A stretch of 36,357 nucleotides of DNA from Gammaproteobacteria bacterium. Its GTDB lineage: Bacteria > Pseudomonadota > Gammaproteobacteria > UBA6429 > Thiohalophilaceae. Every line of letters starts with the position of its first letter. The stretch's first letter is position 1. The stretch lies in the NCBI GenBank assembly GCA_024275915.1, contig JAJRYG010000036.1, positions 1 through 36,357 on the forward strand, in the 5' to 3' direction. The notes under the pieces are model-generated. The model did not search any database. It saw only the letters and a program-made list of their open reading frames with translations, and had not been told where the DNA came from. The translations under genes were made by a program, and so were the position numbers. This document shows positions 1-7,306 of this stretch, one piece after another.

Positions 1-237
1 TAACCGCTTGTTTTCCTTGGTCAATATCTTTAACTCTTCTTAGAGATGCTCTTCTTCAACCCGGCCTGTCTTCTGCTTCTGCGGCCCATGGTACTTGCTG
101 ATCCAGGTATGCAGCGTATTCTTGTTGACGTCCAACTCCTTTGCTGTCTTGGATACGGGTTGGTCACTCTCTATTGCCAGCTTGACCGCTGACTCTTTAA
201 ACTCTGACTGTATAGTGGTTCTGTTTCTTCTGATCAC
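1..237 (-). pseudogene. IS3-family transposase OrfA, broken, running off the left edge
   Basis: The minus-strand frame encodes an HTH_Tnp_1-type OrfA: an EFKESAVKLA start, then a helix-turn-helix (SKTAKELDVNKNTLHTWISK). At 42..40 the frame hits TAA, yet it goes on without shift as EELKILTKENKRL, the usual OrfA leucine-zipper segment, to the window edge. A single nonsense substitution (for example GAA or CAA to TAA) explains this. The start is also unclear. The open frame begins with GTG at 237, while an ATG at 241 in another frame gives MSDQKKQNHYT, which resembles a normal OrfA N-terminus; a one-base indel near 205-215 would join the two. OrfA is the DNA-binding half of the IS3 transposase, normally joined to the catalytic OrfB by frameshifting; OrfB, if present, lies outside the window. 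Family call is firm, status as a decayed copy is likely. Confidence 0.8.
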
Positions 238-472
238 TCATCGGTACACACTTTCTGACTAACCCCCAAGATTACTTGAGGTTGTGTGTCCGGGATAGTC
301 TAGCCACTTCAGTTGTGTTGTCCAAAGTCATCGAGCCTTTTGCTGGCGGTTTGCGAACCCGCTTCCTCGACTTGATGCCGTTGGGTCGGATTCCGGCTGA
401 GAGGGCCAAGCATGGCGGGTGCGTCACGAGCCTGGTGATAGGGGGATGCTTATCTGTGGCCTCCCGGCAATG
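238..472. other. Intergenic strip holding the presumed IS3 end
   Basis: No convincing gene is seen here; short open frames lack ribosome sites and family resemblance. Read on the minus strand, the sequence before orfA includes TGGCTAGACTATCCCGGACA (about 309 to 290), which has the TG start and general look of an IS3 terminal inverted repeat. The other IS end is not in the window, so the repeat cannot be confirmed. The rest, up to the terminator at 473, shows no recognisable element. Confidence 0.3.
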
Positions 473-500
473 AAAAAGGCGGACCGAAGTCCGCCTTTTG
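473..500 (-). terminator. Rho-independent terminator with UUCG tetraloop
   Basis: On the minus strand a perfect GGCGGAC/GTCCGCC stem is closed by the extra-stable C(TTCG)G loop, flanked by an A run and followed by TTTTT. It lies about 80 bases past the stop of the large exported protein (stop at 580) and is the natural terminator of that gene. Because the A and T runs are complementary the hairpin is nearly symmetric, so it may also work on the plus strand, but the stable loop is only formed in minus-strand RNA. An additional imperfect hairpin (CAATGAC / GTCATTG, 541-559) sits between the stop codon and this terminator. Confidence 0.85.
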
Positions 501-579
501 TCGTCTGGCAGGATGTTGAAAAAAACCTCGCTCAAATTTCCAATGACTTGCGGTCATTGAAATTGGCGCGGACTTTCTG

Positions 580-3500
580 CTAGAGCCTGCCCAGCAGGTT
601 CTTTTCGTCGTTACTCCCGCTTGCCTCGAAAATGAGGTAGACGGGCTGATCCGAAATCAGGTAATGGCCCGCTGTGAAGTGGGTTCCGTTGGCTGTCTGG
701 CTAAAGTAGGCCTTGCCGGGGGTGTTGCCCGTCGGGGTGCAGGTCTGGCTGGCCACCAGGGTGCCGGTATTGTCGTAGAGGCCGATGCTGGCGCTCTGGC
801 GGCAGGCCAGGGCCACGTACTGGGTATCGACCGGCAGCCCGTAACGGCGGCCGAAGTAGAGGGGATCCCAGAAGGCGGTGGCTTCCACACCATCACTGTC
901 GGCGCCCTGGATGGCAGCGACGGGCTTGTCGGCGACAATGCGCAGGGCCATGCCCTGTCCCTGGGCGGTGGTGCTGTCACCGTTGATGACGTAGCGGCCG
1001 CCGGCATTGAGTACCATGCTCTGGCTCCTGCCGTCACCCTTGTAGATGGTGATGCTGGTGTTGTCTTCCAGGGCACCGAGGGTGACATAGCGGCTGAGGA
1101 TCCCGAGCACTTCCTTGCTGGCAGGCGGTACCACGTAGGTGTCAACCAGGCTGGAGGTGGCAGAGAACCGCGCGCCATGGCTGACCATGATGGGCAGATC
1201 CGAGCGGATGATGGCCGAGAGGGTGTTGAGGCTGCCACCATCGACAGTGATCACCTGACCCCGGTTAATTGTGAAGGTCCGGGTGGTATCGGTGGTCACC
1301 GTGACCGTGGCCTTGCCGTAGGGACTGGAGAGGTAATAGCTGTGATTGAGCCGGAAGTGCGGCACGACGAAGTCATGACCGGCCATCCAGTCTACCGCGG
1401 GCATGTCCGTGCCATTGGCCTTGCTGGCCATGGAGAGGGGCTGGTTGGCATACAGGCGGGTGCCCTGTTTCAGTGTGCTGGTATCCAGACTGGCCAGCTC
1501 GAACTGGTTGAGTGTCAGATAACGGGGCCCAAACAGGTAACTGCTGTCCACCAGGGCCATGATCTCGACACTGCCACCGACAAGGTTAGGATTGAGCAGC
1601 TGATACTGCAGGCCTCGCCGTGAATTGGCAACGAGAGGCCGGGTGGCCGCCTTGTATTCGAGGGCATTGACCACGGCATCACCATCGGAATCGACCTGGT
1701 GATCGGCCAGCAGGGGATCCAGTCCCATGACAATCTCCCAACCATCGGGCATGCCGTCACCATCGCTGTCGGCGGCAGTGGCTGCCTCGGCGGTGTTGCC
1801 ATAGAAACCAAGGTTCAGGCGATGGCCGGCCGGTTCGTTGCCGGCATTGAGATGGGGATTGCCCGTGTCGATGGCCGGTGAGGTGGGCAGCAGATGGTAG
1901 TCACCCTTGGCAGCATCGACGAAACGGGGATCCCCAGTCAGGTTGCCGCTGAAGGCCGTGTAGGTTCCATCACTGGACAGGGTGTACCAGAACTGGAAGC
2001 CGTAGGCGTTTTCCACATCGACCGTGTTGGCGAGGATGGAATTGTTGATGCGCAGGTAGAAGCTGCTGTTCCAGCGGATGCCGGTGGGGAAACCGGCAAG
2101 GGTGGTGTTGAACAGGTACAGGCTCGTGCGGTTGCCGGTGGCTACGGGTGTGGCCGTGATGCCAGCCACCGCGGTTCCGGTGATCAGGGCATGATCGAGG
2201 ATCAGCTTGGTGTTGGGGTTGAGGTTGAATGGCCGGGACAGGGTGATCTGCATGTTGCGCAGGGTGACGTTCCGGGACGAGTACAAATAGGCGCCGCCCT
2301 GGCTGGTCCACTGGAAGTTGGCCAGGCCGCCCCACACTACTCCATTGATGAAGGTGAAGTTGGTAACGAGGCGGGCACTGCGATCCCTTGGTCCCTGGAT
2401 CTTCACCGACTTGTTGGGTGAAAGGTTGTTCATGTTGTAGAGTCCGGCGGCCACTTCGATGGTGTCACCATGTCTTGCACTCTGGATGGCCTTGTTGATG
2501 GTGGCAAAGGGGCTGGTCTTGCTGCCATCGTTGGCATTGTCACCCGTGCTGCCGTCCACATACCAGGTGGTGATGAGCTGAGTGGAAGTGGCATCATTGG
2601 GCAGGGTGCCGCGCAGGTATTCGATGACGTTGTCGACGCCATCACCATCGGGGTCCCTTGCCGAGTCATCCACGTACAGGCTGGTGACGTAGATGGTCTC
2701 CCAGTCGTTGCTCATGCCATCGAGATCCTGATCGACATTGGACAGCGGATCGGTTCCCTTGCTGACTTCCAGGCCATCGTTGACCCGGTCGCGATCCGTG
2801 TCGGGGCGCAGCGGGCGGGTGCCATAGGTATTGACTTCTTCGCCATCGGTGAGGCCGTCAGCATCGCTGTCGGGATTGGCGGGATCGGTCTTGCGGGTGA
2901 ACTCATCGAGATTGCTCAGACCGTCACTGTCGAGATCGCCGGCGGCATCGTTACTCAGCGGATCGAGTCCCGGGTACTGTGCTTCCCAGCCGTCGGTCAT
3001 GCCGTCGGCGTCGGTGTCGGCCTTGTTGGGATCGGTGCCGATGGCGATCTCGTCACCATCGATGAGTCCGTCACCATCGCTGTCGGCCACGGTGGGATCG
3101 GTGGCGTAGATTTCAACCTCGTCATAGTCGGTCAGGCCGTCATTGTCGAAATCCGAGGTATCGGTGGTGACGATAACCGGATAGTAGTCATGGAAGGTCT
3201 GGGTCTTGCCCGTGGCGCTGTTGGTGCTGGTCACGGACAGGCGCAGGGTGTACTGGCCGGCGCTGATGCCGGTGGAATTCCAGCTGCCGAGCAGGGTGCC
3301 ACGCCGGCCACCGCGACCGGCCAGTCCCGTGGCCTGCCAGTTGCCGGTCTGATCACAGACGAAGAAGTCGGCGCCCGGGCAGTATTCCACACTGAAGCTG
3401 GTGCTGACCCGGTTCGCGTCCGTGCCGTTGACCGTGTCGGCATACAGGGACGTGCCATTGATGACGAAGTCGTACTGATTCAGGTAATGAAAGCGAACGG

Positions 3501-5754
3501 CTATGGGGGAATAGATCGGATCGCCGTAGAGCATGCCGCTGTTGTAGCGTTCTGCAAACCAGACGGCATCGCCCAGCGGCAGACCGCGCATGAAGTAGAT
3601 CAGGGTTTCCTGTGGATGGTTGTCGAAGGAATGCCCGCCTGACTGGTGATGACTGACACTGCCCCAGAAGGCCGTGCCGTTGAGGCGGCTGAGGAAGTTG
3701 GCAGCATGGTCGCCAGCGGCGACCTGTTCATGCCCCTCGGTGAAGGACGGATTACGCATGGCGATGGCTGTGCCGTCAGCCACCTTTTCGATGCGGACGT
3801 CGTCCAGGCCGATGGCACCAACGAAGTTGGCAGTGGTTTCCAGACGGATCTTGATGCCATCATAGGTACCGCTCCAGGGGGTGGCGAGGAAATCCGCACT
3901 GACACGCTGGTAGCATTTTTTACGGGCATTGGAGGTGTCGTTCTGGCAGTTGCTGCGGGCGGTGGCGTGACGCGCCGGATCGAGATCGAAGAAGGCTTCC
4001 ACTTCCACCCAGTCCGAGTTGCCGACGGGCAGTTTGTAGTCCAGCGTATCGCCAACCCGGCGGAAGTTGCGTACACCGTGGTAGACCTGGAAGAAACCGT
4101 AGTCGGGTTCCTTGACCAGGATGCCCACCCGCAGCTGGATCAGGCGATCCAGATCCGTGGCCTTGATCTTGAGGGCGATGCGGTAGCGATCGGGGGCGGC
4201 AGGATCGCTGCTGCGGGTGGCAAAGGTGGTGGCGTTGACGAAAGATAGGATACGCCGGTCACTCTTGCAGGGGGCGGTGGTACCGAGGCTCAGATCCGTG
4301 TAGCACTGGGGACTGGCGATCTCGTCTGTATTGCGGAACCAGACACTGTAACCGTCGCCATCGGCGCTGTCGCCCTGCACTACCTCGGGAAAGGCCAGAT
4401 TGTTGATGTCACCCCCCCCCTGATGTCCCCAGTGGACTTCCCTGTTCGCGGTGGTCTGGTACCAGCCGGTGGGCCAGACGGCCAGGTAGGAGACAGGGAA
4501 GGACTGGAAGTTGTAACCGATGAATCCCTCGGCGACACCGGCACAGGCCGTGTTGATTTCGCCCAGGGCATCTGTTGAAGCGAGCCGACAGGCCGCCGGA
4601 TCGGCGCTGTCCTTGCACAGGGTAACGCTACAAGTGGTATTGCGGCGCCAGTTCATGAAACCGGCAAAGCTGCCATTGGTGGGCTGGCCATCGAGCGAAC
4701 CCAGGTAGACCAGGGCATTGTCCACCAGCGGCTGGCGTGAGGCAGGGCGCCCGGGTGGTGCATCGACACCGTTGGTGAGCTTGACCACGCAGTTCTGCGG
4801 GGACTTGCCCTCGGGACGGTAGGCCGGGTTGTCCAAGTGGGTCAGGCAATTGTTGTCCTGAACGAAGCGAACGGCATCGGCGCTGGGGTCGAGGCTGTCC
4901 TGCAGGTTTCCAAACAGGCCGTGCTGGTAACCCCAGCCACTGAGGTGGTCACCATAGACATAGCGGTTGCCGGCATAGTCCCGCCACACGGCTTGACCGC
5001 CGGTGCTGCCGAACCTTGAGCCGTAATGCTTGCCGTACAGGCCGTTGGCCTCGGCCGCCAGAGCCCGATCCACCAGGGCCTTGGCACTGGCGGCATCTAG
5101 GCCGTCGATGCGGCCGACGATGAGTTCGCCATCGGTGGCCGGATCGACGGTGCGCATGCCACGGCCGTCTTCGAAGGCCCGGGCACGGGAAGAGGAATCG
5201 AAGCTGACATCACTGGCGTAATAGTTGACCAGCCAGTGACGCAGGTAGTTGTCCACCGAAGTTGGAGCACCCGGCGAACTCAGGGAGGAACCATCCACCG
5301 TGGTGCGCGAGGGAACACCCCGGGTGGTCACCAGGTAGCGGATGCGGGTCTGGGTCCGCAGTTGGTCCATGCTCTGCTGGCAATAGACAGGGGATTCGTT
5401 GCCGGTGGGACAATCCACCGGCACGACAGCGGGATCCTGGAAGGTGTTGGCGCGCATGTGGCGGATAAGCTGGTCACGCATGATCTTGAATTCGCTCCAG
5501 CTGAGGAAATAACTGGCTGGTGCCTTGATGTGAACCAGGTTGTTGCGACCAAGGCCACGCTTTTGCGCATAGTGAACGGCCACGGCACAGGAGTCGATCG
5601 AATTGTCGTTGACGATGACGAGGATGTCATCACGGCTGCCAGTGGGCGGCAGACTGTCGTCACAGGCAGCAACGGCGACGGCCGGTGCCAGTGAAAACAG
5701 GGCGAGTAGCGCAAGCAATGAACGAGACAGATGGTGATGGTACGAACTGAACAT
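580..5754 (-). CDS. Very large exported mosaic protein: TIGR03790-like / TSP3-type repeats / beta-helix / IgGFc-binding-like
   Basis: The chosen ATG at 5754 follows AGGGGG at good spacing and starts a signal peptide (LLALLALFSLAPAVAVAAC); the frame is open 50 codons further up but without these features. The product has 1724 residues. Regions in order: a TIGR03790-like region from about residue 40 (ILVIVNDNSIDSCAVAVHYA); eight calcium-binding DxDxDG-type repeats at about 866-1056 (DSDGDGLIDGDE, DTDADGMTDGWE and others); a DUF1565/pectate-lyase-like beta-helix at about 1061-1320 (TWYVDGSTGDNANDGSKTSP); two more DxDxDG repeats at about 1325-1371; and a beta-rich C-terminal region with an adhesin or IgGFc-binding look. 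The site VAAC could be a lipobox or a signal peptidase I site with a disulfide Cys. No secretion signal such as T9SS or an autotransporter barrel is evident. Function is unknown; a surface or secreted, calcium-stabilised protein is inferred. It stands alone between a promoter and a terminator. Confidence 0.85.
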   Translation of the reverse strand: MFSSYHHHLSRSLLALLALFSLAPAVAVAACDDSLPPTGSRDDILVIVNDNSIDSCAVAVHYAQKRGLGRNNLVHIKAPASYFLSWSEFKIMRDQLIRHMRANTFQDPAVVPVDCPTGNESPVYCQQSMDQLRTQTRIRYLVTTRGVPSRTTVDGSSLSSPGAPTSVDNYLRHWLVNYYASDVSFDSSSRARAFEDGRGMRTVDPATDGELIVGRIDGLDAASAKALVDRALAAEANGLYGKHYGSRFGSTGGQAVWRDYAGNRYVYGDHLSGWGYQHGLFGNLQDSLDPSADAVRFVQDNNCLTHLDNPAYRPEGKSPQNCVVKLTNGVDAPPGRPASRQPLVDNALVYLGSLDGQPTNGSFAGFMNWRRNTTCSVTLCKDSADPAACRLASTDALGEINTACAGVAEGFIGYNFQSFPVSYLAVWPTGWYQTTANREVHWGHQGGGDINNLAFPEVVQGDSADGDGYSVWFRNTDEIASPQCYTDLSLGTTAPCKSDRRILSFVNATTFATRSSDPAAPDRYRIALKIKATDLDRLIQLRVGILVKEPDYGFFQVYHGVRNFRRVGDTLDYKLPVGNSDWVEVEAFFDLDPARHATARSNCQNDTSNARKKCYQRVSADFLATPWSGTYDGIKIRLETTANFVGAIGLDDVRIEKVADGTAIAMRNPSFTEGHEQVAAGDHAANFLSRLNGTAFWGSVSHHQSGGHSFDNHPQETLIYFMRGLPLGDAVWFAERYNSGMLYGDPIYSPIAVRFHYLNQYDFVINGTSLYADTVNGTDANRVSTSFSVEYCPGADFFVCDQTGNWQATGLAGRGGRRGTLLGSWNSTGISAGQYTLRLSVTSTNSATGKTQTFHDYYPVIVTTDTSDFDNDGLTDYDEVEIYATDPTVADSDGDGLIDGDEIAIGTDPNKADTDADGMTDGWEAQYPGLDPLSNDAAGDLDSDGLSNLDEFTRKTDPANPDSDADGLTDGEEVNTYGTRPLRPDTDRDRVNDGLEVSKGTDPLSNVDQDLDGMSNDWETIYVTSLYVDDSARDPDGDGVDNVIEYLRGTLPNDATSTQLITTWYVDGSTGDNANDGSKTSPFATINKAIQSARHGDTIEVAAGLYNMNNLSPNKSVKIQGPRDRSARLVTNFTFINGVVWGGLANFQWTSQGGAYLYSSRNVTLRNMQITLSRPFNLNPNTKLILDHALITGTAVAGITATPVATGNRTSLYLFNTTLAGFPTGIRWNSSFYLRINNSILANTVDVENAYGFQFWYTLSSDGTYTAFSGNLTGDPRFVDAAKGDYHLLPTSPAIDTGNPHLNAGNEPAGHRLNLGFYGNTAEAATAADSDGDGMPDGWEIVMGLDPLLADHQVDSDGDAVVNALEYKAATRPLVANSRRGLQYQLLNPNLVGGSVEIMALVDSSYLFGPRYLTLNQFELASLDTSTLKQGTRLYANQPLSMASKANGTDMPAVDWMAGHDFVVPHFRLNHSYYLSSPYGKATVTVTTDTTRTFTINRGQVITVDGGSLNTLSAIIRSDLPIMVSHGARFSATSSLVDTYVVPPASKEVLGILSRYVTLGALEDNTSITIYKGDGRSQSMVLNAGGRYVINGDSTTAQGQGMALRIVADKPVAAIQGADSDGVEATAFWDPLYFGRRYGLPVDTQYVALACRQSASIGLYDNTGTLVASQTCTPTGNTPGKAYFSQTANGTHFTAGHYLISDQPVYLIFEASGSNDEKNLLGRL
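4412..4420 (-). repeat. Homopolymer G9 tract inside the exported-protein gene
   Basis: Nine consecutive C on the plus strand (G on the coding strand) encode the glycines of HQGGGDI near residue 445 of the 1724-residue protein. Runs of this length are known slippage sites in phase-variable surface genes of other bacteria. Gain or loss of one G would truncate the product before the calcium repeats and the beta-helix. Whether slippage happens here is inference. Confidence 0.6.
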
Positions 5755-6340
5755 GGAAACCCCCTGGTGTTTATTGTTTTTTACGGGCCGGCATGACACG
5801 GTGGCAATCGAGCCCGGTATGGCAGAGTCAGGTTTGAAACAGCGCCAATGGCGATTGTTGTTTGTTATCGGTGCGGCCTTGCCCACTGATTTCGGAACAA
5901 GCATCGAAGAGACAGACGACTAGGGCAGGCATCAACATCCTGTCGATACGGCATGCAACAAATGACAAGGTTGCTGTGCGTGGAGCGTCGTTGACCTTAT
6001 TGTTACGGCGTTACGGAGCGGCTTGTTGTCAAATGTCCCTACAAAGATTATCCAGAGACAATGACAAGTCAATAAAAGCAGGATGATCGTTTCATGAATT
6101 GGTGAAGCTGTGAAGTAGTTGACGTTTGTTATGCATTTATACTGTGTGATATTTACACACTTTGACCAGGTATGATTTTTTGTCGTGACAGAACATTCTT
6201 AATGAGCATGTCTTGGGGAATATCTGATTTATTCAGGGATTCCTGTGGCACGGGGAAGTGCCGCGAAAACGAATGCGACAAGTGTTTTATTTTTCGCACT
6301 CTGATGATTCAGAGCCCACCCGGTGCACAGATGGGAGGGC
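5755..6340. other. Long upstream region of the exported-protein gene
   Basis: About 590 bases without a supported gene. It holds the promoter at 6045-6072 and a leader of about 285 nt down to the ATG at 5754. An inverted repeat GTGTG-N7-CACAC lies at 6144-6160, about 70 bases upstream of the -35 box; it resembles an activator or repressor half-site pair but does not match the CRP or FNR consensus. The right-hand end is AT-rich and carries a hairpin next to the stop of the DUF2797 gene. No known riboswitch fold was recognised in the leader. Confidence 0.4.
6045..6072 (-). promoter_or_regulatory. Sigma70-type promoter for the exported-protein gene
   Basis: On the minus strand TTGACT is followed after 16 bases by TAATCT. 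Start of transcription would be near 6038, giving a leader of about 285 nt before the ATG at 5754. Sequence match only. Confidence 0.5.
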
Positions 6341-6342
6341 TC
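6312..6342 (-). terminator. Possible terminator hairpin overlapping the DUF2797 stop codon
   Basis: GAGCCCaCCC at 6312-6321 pairs with GGGaGGGCTC at 6333-6342 with one mismatch and an 11-base loop. The hairpin starts at the stop codon of the DUF2797 gene. No clear T run follows, so it may be a weak terminator or a 3'-end stabiliser. Confidence 0.35.
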
Positions 6343-7159
6343 AGAACTGCAGAGTCACATGATAACCGGCAAACTTGCGCATGTTGATAACGCCACTGTC
6401 GAGAATGAGATACTGCCCCTTGATGCCGAGCAGTTTGCCACTGACTTCGGCGGTCTTGTCGAAGTTGAAGGATTTTACTTTGAGCGGGTATTCAGTGACA
6501 GGATAGTTGATGGTAACAACGTCCTGCTCCAGGAAGGTCAGGCTGTCTTCACCCTTTTCCGCGATGATGTCCTGCAGTTCTGCCTGACAGACTTCCAGCA
6601 GTTCGTCACGCCGGGCGAGGAGATCCACTTTTTCCGGCTCACCTTTCAACATGCGCTGCCAGTGGGTTTTGTCGGCCACGTGCTGCTTGATGACGACCTC
6701 GACCAGCCCCGATTGCAGGCGGTTCCTTACCCGGATGATCGGCAGGGCCTGGGTGGCACCCTGGTCCATCCAGCGGGTCGGGATCTGGGTTCCACGGGTA
6801 ATGCCCACCTTGATGCCGGAGGAATTGGCCAGATAGACATAATGCTCGCGCAGACAGTGTTGTTCTCCCCAGGCGGGATCCCGGCAGGTACCCTGCTGAT
6901 AATGGCACAGTTCGGGCTTGATGATGCAGCTGTCACATTCGGGCAGACTCTTGAAGCAGGGATAACAGTAGCCCTGGTTGAAACTCTTGCCGGTTTTGCG
7001 GCCACAGGCAATGCAGTTGATGTCACCGCTGTATTGCAGGGAAATATCCTGGCCAACTAGCGGATTCATGGCGATGAGTTCATCACCAATGGGCAGCTGG
7101 TAGTGGACGGGATCACCGAGCGTGGTGAGCATTTTTCTGAGGTGGCCAGATATTTTCAT
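6341..7159 (-). CDS. DUF2797 family protein with zinc-type cysteine motifs
   Basis: The product has 272 residues starting at MKISGHLRKML, the usual start of this family; an upstream TTG-initiated extension is unlikely. Visible features are CxxC pairs typical of zinc binding (CIAC, CYPC, CDSC), further Cys/His residues (CHYQQGTC, HCLREH), and the conserved block HYVYLANSSGIKVGITRG, with IPTRWMDQGA after it. This middle block resembles the GIY-YIG-like core YLA..GIKVGITR of DUF2797. The family is conserved in proteobacteria but has no established function; a nucleic-acid-related role is suggested only by the zinc motifs. No good Shine-Dalgarno sequence precedes the ATG. It lies alone between two hairpins, so it is probably transcribed separately from the upstream lipoprotein gene. 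Confidence 0.85.
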   Translation of the reverse strand: MKISGHLRKMLTTLGDPVHYQLPIGDELIAMNPLVGQDISLQYSGDINCIACGRKTGKSFNQGYCYPCFKSLPECDSCIIKPELCHYQQGTCRDPAWGEQHCLREHYVYLANSSGIKVGITRGTQIPTRWMDQGATQALPIIRVRNRLQSGLVEVVIKQHVADKTHWQRMLKGEPEKVDLLARRDELLEVCQAELQDIIAEKGEDSLTFLEQDVVTINYPVTEYPLKVKSFNFDKTAEVSGKLLGIKGQYLILDSGVINMRKFAGYHVTLQF

Positions 7160-7227
7160 GGGCGCTATTTTCGCACAGTTCGATGGCAGAAAATAGCTGG
7201 ATAGCAGGCTTCGTAGAAGATAAAGAA

Positions 7228-7269
7228 GGGTGTGCAATCCTCGGTATCACTACCGGGAATTGCACACCC
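7228..7269 (-). terminator. Long hairpin, probable terminator after the DUF5666 lipoprotein gene
   Basis: GGGTGTGCAAT (7228-7238) pairs perfectly with ATTGCACACCC (7259-7269), and an inner CGGTA/TACCG stem closes a TCAC loop, giving close to 19 base pairs with one mismatch and one wobble. On the minus strand it is followed by TTCTTTATCTTC. It sits about 40 bases past the lipoprotein stop and upstream of the DUF2797 start. Terminator is the simplest reading; the stem is longer than most. Confidence 0.6.
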
Positions 7270-7306
7270 AAGAGGGCATTACCAATGAAACGCAGGAAAA
7301 TCCGTA

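Noticed and set aside
272-535. Overlapping open frames of 65 and 87 codons on both strands beside the IS3 remnant
   Set aside because: They span a terminator and a presumed IS end and have no ribosome site or recognised family.
664-3642. Long plus-strand open frames (up to about 390 codons) across the exported-protein gene
   Set aside because: They are antisense to a gene with clear domains and signal peptide, have no family likeness and arise from GC-rich codon use.
6144-6160. CRP-like site GTGTG-N7-CACAC
   Set aside because: Spacing and half-sites do not match the CRP (TGTGA-N6-TCACA) or FNR consensus; kept only as an inverted repeat in the intergenic entry.
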